Source: Desulfuromonadales bacterium (GTDB lineage Bacteria > Desulfobacterota > Desulfuromonadia > Desulfuromonadales > JACZKF01). From it: 64,000 nt of DNA. A program made the position numbers and the translations under genes. The notes beneath the pieces were generated by a model. That model did not search any database. It saw nothing but the letters and a program-made list of their open reading frames with translations, and was not told where the DNA came from. Positions 1-8,894 of this stretch are shown here, one piece after another; position 1 is the stretch's first letter, and each line of letters opens with the position of its first letter. Location: assembly GCA_029289095.1 (NCBI GenBank), contig JARFUG010000001.1, forward strand, positions 1 through 64,000. The letters run 5' to 3'.

Positions 1-194
1 CGACGTGCTGGGGGACGAGGATGTCACGGTAATCGGGCATGGATCAGACTCCTGCGGGGAATCTCACATTCTGCCACACGGCGATGAGGAGGGGAATCGA
101 AGAGTGCAGAACAGATCGACAAAAAAATTGCCCCGGTCAGCACGGGACCGGGGCCACTAGAGGAGAGAGAGTTTGCTTAGCCGGAGAAGGCCGA

Positions 195-2342
195 CTACCT
201 GAGGGATTCGGCTAACAGTTCGATAGTGTGGGCGACCCGCACCTTTTGTTCGTTTTTCTCGATTCCGCCCCGGATCTGCATCATGCATCCCGGGCAATCC
301 ATGGCGACACAGGAGGCGCCGGTCTTCTCGATGTCGACGAGTTTGTCTTCGAGAATGCGCCGGGCAATGGAGGGGTGGCTGGTGAAGGAGTAGGAACCGC
401 CGAAGCCGCAGCAGCGATCGGCGTGATCCATCTCCACCACTTCGCGCCCCGAGGCGGCGAGCAGTGCGCGCGGCTCGCGCCAGACGCCGGCGCCACGCTT
501 GAGATGGCAACTATCGTGATAGGTGACGCGCTCCGCCCCGTCCGGCCGCTTCAGCGCCACCGCTCCGTCGAGCTTCTCGGCGATGAAGCGCGAGACGTCG
601 ATGGTGATCTCTGCGAGGTGCGCCGCTTTCTGCGCCCAGGCGGGATTGTCGCGCAGGTGCTCGACGAAATCACGCTGCAGCGCCATGGTGCAGGTGGGGC
701 AGGTCGTCACGACATAGTCGGGGTTCTGCGCCAGGAGGGCCTGTACGTTCTGCTCGGCGAGTTCCACCGCCGTCTCCTTGTCTCCGGAGTAGAGGGCCGG
801 GATGCCGCAGCAGTTCTGTTCCTGCGGGAAGTGGACCTCCACGCCGAGGCGGCTGAGAACAGTGACCAGGTCTCCCCCGAGTTCGGGATAGAGAAAGTCG
901 TTGGCGCATCCGGCAAAGAAGGCGACGCGGTACTTCGGCTTTTCCACCTTCGTCGGAAGAGTCGCCCAGACGTCGCGCAGCGGCTTGTCGGCGATGGCCG
1001 GCAGGGTGCGCCACTCGGTGAGGGAGGAAAAGAACATCGGAAGATGGCGGATGGTGCGCTCTCCCCGCGTCACCGGCTTCTGCAGGGTGGCGGCGGTGCG
1101 GATCAGGGAATGGAAGAGACGGCGGTTGCGCATGACCTTGCGGAAGACGAGGGACTTGCCGGCGCCGATCCCCTCTTCTTTCCCGACCGCTTCGCGCAGG
1201 TGCAGGATGATGCCTTCCAGATCGATGTTCGACGGGCACACCGCGACGCACGCACGGCATCCGATGCAGGCCCGAACGATCTCGGCGGCCTTGTCGAGAC
1301 CGTGGTAGAAGGCGGTGAGGATGATTCCGATGGCCCCGATGTAGATGTGCCCGAAGATGTGCCCCCCTACCGTCTGATAGACGGGGCACACGTTGGCGCA
1401 GGCGCCGCAGCGGATGCAGCGAAGCGCATCGCGGCAGTGGGCCGACTCTGCAAGAGCTTCGCGGCCGTTGTCGAGAAGGACGATGTGCAGCTCTTTGGCG
1501 CCGTCCTCGCATGGGACCGCTCCGCGGATCCAGGAGATATAGGAGGTGATGGCCTGACCGGTGGCGTTCTTCGGCAGCACCTGCACGATCCTCGCCGCGT
1601 CCTCCATCGTCGGGACAAGCTTCTCCACCCCGACAATAGCGACGTGTATCTTCGGCATCGTCGCCACGAGTCGGGCATTCCCCTCGTTGGTGACCAGAAC
1701 GAGCCCACCGGTCTCGGCGATGGCGATATTGGCTCCGCTGATCCCCATTCCCGCGTCGAGATAGGCCTGACGCAACTGCTCGCGGGCCACCTGCACCAGG
1801 TGGGGGATGTCGTCGGATTCCTTTTTCCCCGTCACCTTGCCGAAGAGCTGCGCCACCTCGTCGCGGAACATGTGAATGGCGGGCATGACCATGTGACTCG
1901 GCTTCTGGCCGGCGAGCTGAATGATCCACTCGCCGAGGTCGGTTTCCACGGCCTCAACCCCCGCCTCCTTCAGAGCGTCGTTGAGATGGATCTCTTCGCT
2001 CACCATGCTCTTGCTCTTGACCGCAAGGCGCACCCCGCGCTCGCGCGCCAGGGAAGCCACATAATCGTTGGCCTCCTGCGCCGTGCGGGCGCAGTAGACC
2101 TTGGCCCCCGCGGCTTCGGCATTGCGGATAAATTCGGCCAGGTATGCCGCCCGGTTCTCCCGGACGCCGTCCTTCATCGCAGCGATCTCACCGCGAAGCG
2201 CCTCGAAGTCCAGACCCGCGAAGGCGTTCTGCCTCGAGATGAGATAAGCGTCTCCGAAGCGGTGCAGGGCGTCCTGGAGCCTCGGCGTCGCAAGAGCCTT
2301 GTCGATGCGTTCCTTGTACTGGCGACTGCGTTCTTTGGTCAT
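195..2342 (-). CDS. Fused LutB/LutA (LldF/LldE)-type iron-sulfur lactate oxidation protein: LUD domain, 4Fe-4S motifs, C-terminal CCG domains
   Basis: ORF from MTKERSRQYKERID; CIRCGACANVCPVYQ, CIGCRACVAVCPSN, and CCG-type cysteine motifs (NCCGIPALYSGD, RCCGFGGSYS). The upstream part of the listed 875-aa ORF is non-homologous extension through a repeat. Confidence 0.9.
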   Translation of the reverse strand: MTKERSRQYKERIDKALATPRLQDALHRFGDAYLISRQNAFAGLDFEALRGEIAAMKDGVRENRAAYLAEFIRNAEAAGAKVYCARTAQEANDYVASLARERGVRLAVKSKSMVSEEIHLNDALKEAGVEAVETDLGEWIIQLAGQKPSHMVMPAIHMFRDEVAQLFGKVTGKKESDDIPHLVQVAREQLRQAYLDAGMGISGANIAIAETGGLVLVTNEGNARLVATMPKIHVAIVGVEKLVPTMEDAARIVQVLPKNATGQAITSYISWIRGAVPCEDGAKELHIVLLDNGREALAESAHCRDALRCIRCGACANVCPVYQTVGGHIFGHIYIGAIGIILTAFYHGLDKAAEIVRACIGCRACVAVCPSNIDLEGIILHLREAVGKEEGIGAGKSLVFRKVMRNRRLFHSLIRTAATLQKPVTRGERTIRHLPMFFSSLTEWRTLPAIADKPLRDVWATLPTKVEKPKYRVAFFAGCANDFLYPELGGDLVTVLSRLGVEVHFPQEQNCCGIPALYSGDKETAVELAEQNVQALLAQNPDYVVTTCPTCTMALQRDFVEHLRDNPAWAQKAAHLAEITIDVSRFIAEKLDGAVALKRPDGAERVTYHDSCHLKRGAGVWREPRALLAASGREVVEMDHADRCCGFGGSYSFTSHPSIARRILEDKLVDIEKTGASCVAMDCPGCMMQIRGGIEKNEQKVRVAHTIELLAESLR

Positions 2343-2360
2343 GGAAAAAATCCTTTGGAA

Positions 2361-2442
2361 TCCAGGAGCCAGAAGCCAGAAACCAGAAGCCAGGAGAAAG
2401 GCAATACCATTCTGGCTCCTGGATTCTGGCTCCTGGCTTCTG
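2361..2442. repeat. Long imperfect inverted repeat built from CCAGGAGCCAGAA units
   Basis: Left arm TCCAGGAGCCAGAAGCCAGAAACCAGAAGCCAGGA, right arm ATTCTGGCTCCTGGATTCTGGCTCCTGGCTTCTG. Confidence 0.85.
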
Positions 2443-2446
2443 CCTC

Positions 2447-3007
2447 TCACATCTCCATAAAATCGTCCGAGAGTCCTTCCACCAGCAGCACGTGCAGTTC
2501 GCGCGGGCCGTGAACCCCGATGGTGAGGACGCGTTCGATGTCGGCGGTCCGGCTCGGCCCTGTGATCCAGGCCAGAAAGGCCTGGGGGCGCTCCTGGTGC
2601 ATCCGTCGCATCAGCGGCACAGCAGCAGCCCCGTCGGCGACGATCTTTCTCGGATCGAGCAGGACGAAGTGACGCTCCGGCAGAGTGGTCGCCATGCGCA
2701 CCGCTTCTGCGGTGCTCTCCAGGACGACGGTGCCGGTGTCGGCGATGGCAAAGTTCGCCCCCGTCACGCCGGCGGCAGCACGGGGGGCCTCCTGGCGACT
2801 CGACGGATCGGCCAGGACGCACCCGGCGCCTGCCAGTGAATCGGCAAGGCCCGTACGGCGGGCGGTGGAAAAATCCGGAACGAGCAGACTCCCTCCGGCC
2901 GACTTCTGAATGTAGGCGACTGCCGCCCCCATGTCTGAGCAGCTCTCGATCACCGCTCCCGCCTTACGAAGAGCGGCTTCAAAGTCCGATAAAACGGTTT
3001 GACTCAT
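2447..3007 (-). CDS. lutC: LutC-type LUD-domain protein
   Basis: 186 aa, GVTGANFAIADTGTVVLEST LUD signature; co-directional with the LutB/A fusion. Confidence 0.85.
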   Translation of the reverse strand: MSQTVLSDFEAALRKAGAVIESCSDMGAAVAYIQKSAGGSLLVPDFSTARRTGLADSLAGAGCVLADPSSRQEAPRAAAGVTGANFAIADTGTVVLESTAEAVRMATTLPERHFVLLDPRKIVADGAAAVPLMRRMHQERPQAFLAWITGPSRTADIERVLTIGVHGPRELHVLLVEGLSDDFMEM

Positions 3008-3023
3008 AATCCATCCTCACTTA

Positions 3024-3040
3024 AAATGGTCTGACCATTT
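3024..3040. promoter_or_regulatory. Perfect palindrome AAATGGTCTGACCATTT, GntR/FadR-like operator candidate
   Basis: Direct reading; sits in the divergent lutC/thiolase intergenic region; half-sites TGGT/ACCA. Confidence 0.7.
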
Positions 3041-3331
3041 AGGGTCATCCTAATGTACCAGGAAGTTTCTGTCAAGAGCTTGCAACGATGTTTTTTTCAT
3101 CTCTCAACCTCCTGTTTTCTCGATTATTTAACGCAAAAGGCCCCGGGAGAGCCGCTTGTCGCCTCATGCGAAGAGGTGAGAATTTTCTTGAAATCGCCCC
3201 TTCCTGGCTCGACAATAAAGCTCATCGAAACAGAATGCCGGGGGAACACCGTTCCCAAAAAGGGATTGATAGAACAATTTTTTAGAAACTGGCCCCCCGC
3301 CTGCGCGGGGCAGCATTCGGAGGCAAAGAAT

Positions 3332-4507
3332 ATGAAGGATGTCTTTATCGTAGAAGCGCTGCGCACCCCCTTCGGCTCCCTCGGGGGCGAACTCGCCGAC
3401 CTGAGCGCACCGCACCTGGCGGCGAAGGTCGTCGAGGCGCTGGTGGACAGAAGCGCCATCGAAGCCGCCGCCATCGACGAGGCGATCATCGGACAGGTTC
3501 TTTCCGGCGGTTGCGGGCAGGCGCCGGCGCGGCAGGCGATGCGCCTTGCGAAAGTCCCCGATTCAACTGCCGCCATGACGATCAACAAGGTGTGCGGCAG
3601 CGGCCTCAAGGCGATCATGCTCGGCGCCGGCTCTATCGCGCTGGGCCAGGCCGATCTCGTGGTGGCAGGCGGCATGGAAAGCATGTCGCAGGCTCCCCAT
3701 GCCCTGCCGGGCGCCCGCTCCGGATACCGCCTTGGGGGCGGGGAGCTCATCGACCTGATGATTCACGACGGCCTGCGCGACCCCTACAGCGGCCGACACA
3801 TGGGAGAGATCACAGAGACATGGATCGAGACCCACGCCCTCACACGCGAAGATCAGGACGCTTACGCCGAGCGCTCTTACCGCCGCGCACAGAAGGCGGT
3901 CACAGAAGGGGTCTTCGCACAGGAGATCGTCCCCCTGAAGAAGAGCTCCAAAAAAGGGGAGACGACGGTCGAGACGGACGAGGAGCCGTTCAAGGTCGAT
4001 TTCAACCGCATCGCCACTCTACGGCCGGTCTTCCGCAAGGACGGGACGATCACCGCCGCCAACGCCTCCACCATCAACGACGGCGCTGCGCTCGCCCTTC
4101 TCGCCGGAGCGGAGGCGGTCCGAACCAGCGGGCTTCGTCCCAAGGCCCGCATCGTCGCGGCGGCCACCAACAGTCTTCATCCCGATCTTTTCGCAGAGGC
4201 GCCGGTGGACGCCATCCGCCGAAGCGTGGAGCGTGCAGGGCTGAAGATCTCGGAAATCGATCTGTTCGAGATCAACGAGGCTTTCTCCGCCGTCCCGCTC
4301 GTCGCCCTGAAAAAGCTGGATCTCGACCCCGAAAAGGTGAACGTCCACGGAGGGGCCGTCTCCATCGGGCATCCCATCGGCGCCAGCGGAGGCCGTCTCC
4401 TCGTCACCCTCATCAACCAGTTGCAGCGCACGAAGGGCCGCTACGGACTGGCGACCCTGTGCATCGGCGGGGGAGAGGCGGTGGCGGTCGTGATCGAGAG
4501 ACTGTAA
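3332..4507 (+). CDS. Acetyl-CoA acetyltransferase (thiolase)
   Basis: MKDVFIVEALRTPFG start; INKVCGSGLKAIMLG, NVHGGAVSIGHPIGASGGR and LCIGGGEA motifs. Confidence 0.93.
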   Translation: MKDVFIVEALRTPFGSLGGELADLSAPHLAAKVVEALVDRSAIEAAAIDEAIIGQVLSGGCGQAPARQAMRLAKVPDSTAAMTINKVCGSGLKAIMLGAGSIALGQADLVVAGGMESMSQAPHALPGARSGYRLGGGELIDLMIHDGLRDPYSGRHMGEITETWIETHALTREDQDAYAERSYRRAQKAVTEGVFAQEIVPLKKSSKKGETTVETDEEPFKVDFNRIATLRPVFRKDGTITAANASTINDGAALALLAGAEAVRTSGLRPKARIVAAATNSLHPDLFAEAPVDAIRRSVERAGLKISEIDLFEINEAFSAVPLVALKKLDLDPEKVNVHGGAVSIGHPIGASGGRLLVTLINQLQRTKGRYGLATLCIGGGEAVAVVIERL

Positions 4508-4574
4508 ATGCATAGGAATAGGACCTATATGACACATGGGACTCATGGGTCCCATTTCCACAGGAGTTTTTCAC

Positions 4575-5957
4575 ATGAAGCCTGTTTATAAAAATGCCGC
4601 CGCCGCCCTGGAGGGGCTGACCCGCGATGGAATGACGATCGCCGCCGGCGGGTTCGGCCTCTGCGGCATCCCCGAGCACCTGATCATCGCGCTTCGCGAC
4701 AGCGGCGCGAGGGGGCTCACCGTCATCAGCAACAACGCCGGGGTCGACGAGTTCGGACTCGGCCTGCTTCTTCAGACCCGGCAGATCCGGAAGATGATCT
4801 CTTCGTACGTGGGGGAGAACGCCACCTTCGAGCGCCAGTACCTCAGCGGGGAACTCGAGCTGGAACTGACCCCGCAGGGGACGCTTGCCGAAAAGCTGCG
4901 GGCAGGCGGCGCCGGCATCCCCGCTTTTTACACCCGCACGGCTTTCGGCACGATCATGGCCGAGAATAAACCGACGGCCCTCTTCGGCGGCCGCGAATAT
5001 GTCCTGGAGGAAAGCCTCACGGCCGACCTGGCGCTGGTGAAGGCCTGGAAGGCCGACAGGGCCGGAAATCTCATCTTCCGCAAGACCGCCTGCAACTTCA
5101 ACCCCCTGTGCGCCAAGGCGGCCCGGGTGACGGTGGCTGAAGTCGAAGAGATCGTTGAGATCGGAGAGCTCGCCCCCGGCGAGATCCATCTCCCCGGGAT
5201 CTATGTCGACCGGCTCCTGCTCGGAGGGCAATACCGCAAGCTGATCGAGCAGCGCACCCTGGCCGGGCAGGCCACTGTCAAGGGTTTCACCCCTCAACGC
5301 GAGTGGATGGCGAGGCGGGTCGCCCGCGAATTCACGGACGGCGTCTACGCCAATCTCGGGATCGGCATTCCGACCCTGGTCGCCAACTACATCCCCGACG
5401 ACATCACCGTCACCCTTCACGCCGAAAACGGCCTCATGGGGGTCGGCCCTTTCCCGACTGAGGAGTGCGTCGATCCCGACCTGATCAACGCCGGCAAACA
5501 GACGGTCACGGCCATTCGCGGCGCTTCCTATTTCGACAGCGCCGAATCGTTCGCCATGGTGCGCGGCGGACACATCGACCTCTCGATTCTCGGCGCCCTG
5601 CAGGTCTCCCGCCGCGGGGACCTCGCCAACTGGATGATTCCCGGGTCCATGGTCAAAGGTCCCGGAGGCGCCATGGACCTCGTCTCCGGCGTGAAGAAGA
5701 TCATCGTGATGATGGATCACACCGCCAAGGACGGCTCGCCGAAAATCCTGCCCGAGTGCACCCTTCCGCTGACCGGCAAGAACGTCGTCGACATGGTGGT
5801 GACGGAGCTGGCGGTCTTCGAAGTGGACGAAGAAAAAGGACTCACGCTCGTCGAGATCGCCCCGGGAGCGACGCTCGAAGAGATCCGGGCGAAGACGGGG
5901 TGTGCGTTCGCGGTTGCCGGGGATCTGAGTCCCGGAAAATTTGCGAGCCGCGCCTGA
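4575..5957 (+). CDS. 3-oxoacid CoA-transferase, fused A and B subunits
   Basis: A-subunit [13 protein letters not shown] and B-subunit [18 protein letters not shown] / [11 protein letters not shown] motifs in one ORF. Confidence 0.92.
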   Translation: MKPVYKNAAAALEGLTRDGMTIAAGGFGLCGIPEHLIIALRDSGARGLTVISNNAGVDEFGLGLLLQTRQIRKMISSYVGENATFERQYLSGELELELTPQGTLAEKLRAGGAGIPAFYTRTAFGTIMAENKPTALFGGREYVLEESLTADLALVKAWKADRAGNLIFRKTACNFNPLCAKAARVTVAEVEEIVEIGELAPGEIHLPGIYVDRLLLGGQYRKLIEQRTLAGQATVKGFTPQREWMARRVAREFTDGVYANLGIGIPTLVANYIPDDITVTLHAENGLMGVGPFPTEECVDPDLINAGKQTVTAIRGASYFDSAESFAMVRGGHIDLSILGALQVSRRGDLANWMIPGSMVKGPGGAMDLVSGVKKIIVMMDHTAKDGSPKILPECTLPLTGKNVVDMVVTELAVFEVDEEKGLTLVEIAPGATLEEIRAKTGCAFAVAGDLSPGKFASRA

Positions 5958-6015
5958 CCGGTTGGATCGGTCGGATCGGAGCGGCCCGAATTGTTTTTGA
6001 GAAGCGGAGGAACAG

Positions 6016-6774
6016 ATGAAAGACAAAGTCGCAATCGTCACCGGCGCTGCCAGCGGCATCGGACTCGCGGTTTCCCGAACTCTGGCGCAGGAGGGGGCGC
6101 GTGTCTACATGGCCGACCTCAACGAAGAAACCGGACGCCGCCAGGCCTCCGAGGTGGGCGGGGTTTTCGTCCGCACCGATCTATCCCGGCGCGAGGAGTG
6201 CCGCCGGCTTGTCGAGGCGGCCTTGCAGGCAGAGGGGCGCGTCGACGTCCTCGTCAACAACGCCGGAATCCAGCACGTCTCATCGGTGGAAGACTTCCCC
6301 GAAGACAAGTGGGATTTCATGCTCGCCCTGATGCTCACGGCCCCCTTTCTCTTGACCAAGTACTGCTGGCCTTCGATGAAGGAGCGCCAGTGGGGGCGGG
6401 TGATCAACATCAACTCGGTGCACGGGCTGGTCGCCTCACCCTTCAAGTCGGCATACATCTCGGCCAAGCACGGGGTCAGCGGACTCACCAAGACCGCCGC
6501 CCTGGAGGGGGGTCCCCTTGGCATCACCGTCAATTCCATCTGCCCCGCCTACGTGCGAACCCCCCTTGTCGACAACCAGATCGCCGATCAGGCGAAAGTC
6601 CACAACCTCAGCCCCCAGGAGGTCGTCGAGACGATCATGCTCAAGAACGCAGCCGTCAAACGCTTGATCGAACCGGAGGAGATCGGAAAGTTCGTCCTCT
6701 TTCTCTGTTCCGACGCGGCTTCCTGCATCACCGGTTCCACCCTGACGATGGACTGCGGCTGGACGGCCACCTGA
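6016..6774 (+). CDS. 3-hydroxybutyrate dehydrogenase-like short-chain dehydrogenase
   Basis: TGAASGIG, NNAGIQHVS, YxxxK (AYISAKHG), CPAYVRTPLV; next to thiolase and CoA-transferase. Confidence 0.85.
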   Translation: MKDKVAIVTGAASGIGLAVSRTLAQEGARVYMADLNEETGRRQASEVGGVFVRTDLSRREECRRLVEAALQAEGRVDVLVNNAGIQHVSSVEDFPEDKWDFMLALMLTAPFLLTKYCWPSMKERQWGRVININSVHGLVASPFKSAYISAKHGVSGLTKTAALEGGPLGITVNSICPAYVRTPLVDNQIADQAKVHNLSPQEVVETIMLKNAAVKRLIEPEEIGKFVLFLCSDAASCITGSTLTMDCGWTAT

Positions 6775-6848
6775 GCAGAATCTGTCGCCCGGCCCAAATA
6801 CATCATCCATATTAACGCCGTCTCCGCGACGGCAGCAGATGCCGATCA

Positions 6849-6874
6849 CCCTGCCGGCCGAATGACCGGCAGGG
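6849..6874. terminator. Strong inverted repeat CCCTGCCGG-N8-CCGGCAGGG after the SDR gene
   Basis: Perfect 9-bp arms; no clear T-run. Confidence 0.5.
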
Positions 6875-7010
6875 CCAAACCCCACGTATACGTACCCTTC
6901 AATCCCTTCTCGTCACCCACCCCCTGTCGCGATCGCCTCTCACTCGGTTCCTGTATAGAAATGATTAAACCTGCAGAAATACGCGATCGTAAAAAATTGT
7001 TTGTTTTTTT

Positions 7011-7039
7011 GTTGACGCCGCTTCTGGATCTCGGTAGAG
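7011..7039 (+). promoter_or_regulatory. Sigma-70-like promoter for the TRAP operon
   Basis: TTGACG-N17-TAGAGT, approximate coordinates. Confidence 0.5.
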
Positions 7040-7052
7040 TTTCATGACGAAG

Positions 7053-7063
7053 TGGTATGACCA
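7053..7063. promoter_or_regulatory. TGGTATGACCA operator candidate, one mismatch to the 3024..3040 palindrome core
   Basis: Direct reading; placed just downstream of the -10 element. Confidence 0.6.
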
Positions 7064-7129
7064 ATAAGTGGACTGCATTCCCGAGCAGCCATGTGGCTGA
7101 TCTTTACCCCCCCAAGCACGGAGGAACCC

Positions 7130-8293
7130 ATGAAGAGAGTCAAAATGCTCATCGGCGTGATCCTGATCTTGCTGATGGCCACCCCCGCCTTTGCCCAGCA
7201 GCGCGGGCAGCAGCAGCAAAGATTCGGCGTCGATGAACGCCGCGCCCAGGCTCAAGAGGAACTGCGCACCCTCAAGCACAGCACGCAGACCATCCGCTGG
7301 AGAATGGTCATGCCCTGGAGCCGGGGAATCCACTTCTACGACATGGCCCAGCATTTCGCCGACAGCGTCGCCCTCGCTTCGGGCAACCGCCTGCAGATCA
7401 GGGTTTTCTCCGCTGGCGAACTCGTGGGCGCCATGGAATCCTTCGATGCGGTGAGCAGCGGCGCGGCGGAAATCGGACACGACTGGCCCGGCTACTGGAA
7501 AGGGAAGAACGAGAACTTCGTCTCCTTCGGTTCCGTCCCCTTCGGCCTCGACAACGAGGGGTACAACATCTGGCTCTATCAGCGCGGCGGACTTGAGCAG
7601 ATGCAGGAACTCTACGGTCGCTACAACCTCGTGGCCTTCCCCGTGGGCAACGGCGGGCAGGAAATGGGCTTCTACTCCAACAAGCGCGCCACCAAGATGG
7701 AAGACTTCAGGGGAATGCGCCTGCGCACCGTCGGCTGGTACATGGACATCATGAATCAGCTCGGCGCGTCTGTCACCCCCCTGCCCGGCGGCGAGATCTA
7801 CCTGGCGCTGGAGCGCGGCGTCATCGACGGCGCCGAGTTCAGCACCCCGGCCATGAACGTCGCCATGGGCTTCGACCAGATCACCAAGTACGTTCTCTCC
7901 CCCGGCGTCCACCAGCCCTCGGTCCAGTGCGCCATCTTCATCAACAAGCAGGCCTGGGAAAAGCTCCCCCGCGACCTGCAGTGGATCGTGAAGATCGCCG
8001 CCCAGCAGACCCAGCTCTGGTCCAACCACTGGCAGGAGAACCTCAACATCCAGGCGATCGCCATGCACCAGAAGAATGTCGAGTTCGTCCGGATGGACGA
8101 CGACGCCATCACCGCCTTCGCCAGACAGACCAAGGCCTACCTCGAGGACCTCAAGTCCAAGCACCCCGACGTGAAGAAGACCCTCGACTCCCAGGAGCAG
8201 TTCAAGAAGGACTTCGCCGCCTGGCGCGAAATCCGCGGCGGTCTGGCCCCCTGGCCTCTTGACGATTACATCAACGGCAGACGCTTCCAGTAA
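7130..8293 (+). CDS. TRAP transporter substrate-binding protein (DctP/TakP-like)
   Basis: Signal peptide MKRVKMLIGVILILLMATPAFAQ; TRAP SBP architecture; followed by small and large permeases. Confidence 0.92.
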   Translation: MKRVKMLIGVILILLMATPAFAQQRGQQQQRFGVDERRAQAQEELRTLKHSTQTIRWRMVMPWSRGIHFYDMAQHFADSVALASGNRLQIRVFSAGELVGAMESFDAVSSGAAEIGHDWPGYWKGKNENFVSFGSVPFGLDNEGYNIWLYQRGGLEQMQELYGRYNLVAFPVGNGGQEMGFYSNKRATKMEDFRGMRLRTVGWYMDIMNQLGASVTPLPGGEIYLALERGVIDGAEFSTPAMNVAMGFDQITKYVLSPGVHQPSVQCAIFINKQAWEKLPRDLQWIVKIAAQQTQLWSNHWQENLNIQAIAMHQKNVEFVRMDDDAITAFARQTKAYLEDLKSKHPDVKKTLDSQEQFKKDFAAWREIRGGLAPWPLDDYINGRRFQ

Positions 8294-8305
8294 GCCGAAC
8301 AGACA

Positions 8306-8332
8306 AAAGGCGGGGGCTTCGGCCTCCGCCTT
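8306..8332 (+). terminator. Intra-operon hairpin AAGGCGGGGGC-TTCG-GCCTCCGCCTT
   Basis: Near-perfect stem with TTCG tetraloop between dctP- and dctQ-like genes. Confidence 0.6.
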
Positions 8333-8372
8333 ACTTCTGAGCACCTCCTTGAACTAGATTGTGAGGTTTTCC

Positions 8373-8870
8373 ATGAACTTCATCACCCGGCCCATCGATT
8401 TTCTCAACGAGAAGACCGGTCACTATTCCTCTTTTCTCATCCTGCCCCTGATCGCGGTCGTCGGTTTCGAGGTGGTGATGCGCTATTTCTTCAACAAACC
8501 GACCGTCTGGGCCTTCGAACTGACGACGTATATCTACGGCGTTCACTTCATCCTTGCTTTCGGCTATGCCCACAAGCACAACAGCCACGTTGCCATCGAT
8601 ATCTTCGAGTCCCGGCTTCCCGAGCGGCCTCGCACGATCCTGCGCATCATCGCCAATCTGGTGATCTTTCTTCCGACCATGGGGATGCTTGCCCTCTGGT
8701 CGATCTTCTATGCCCAGACCTCCTGGAGGATCAATGAGCTTTCGTGGTCTTCCTGGGCTCCGGCCATCTATCCGTACAAGACGATCATGGCCATCGGACT
8801 GGTTCTTTTCTTCCTGCAGGGCGTATCGAAGCTGCTGCACGACATCCGTTCCCTGCGACGTTCCTCGTAA
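8373..8870 (+). CDS. TRAP transporter small permease (DctQ)
   Basis: Four predicted TM segments, position between SBP and large permease. Confidence 0.88.
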   Translation: MNFITRPIDFLNEKTGHYSSFLILPLIAVVGFEVVMRYFFNKPTVWAFELTTYIYGVHFILAFGYAHKHNSHVAIDIFESRLPERPRTILRIIANLVIFLPTMGMLALWSIFYAQTSWRINELSWSSWAPAIYPYKTIMAIGLVLFFLQGVSKLLHDIRSLRRSS

Positions 8871-8894
8871 GACCGCTGTCCCCGGAGATTTTTC

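Noticed and set aside
2361-2442. CRISPR-like array
   Set aside because: Units are short, imperfect and inverted, with no regular spacers and no cas genes in the window.
228-2513. 761-aa plus-strand ORF
   Set aside because: Antisense of the LutB/A fusion; H/G/R/D-rich composition, no motifs; high-GC antisense artefact.
195-2822. Using the full 875-aa ORF as the LutB/A protein
   Set aside because: N-terminal part translates lutC antisense and the repeat; MTKERSRQYK start at 2342 is the natural start.
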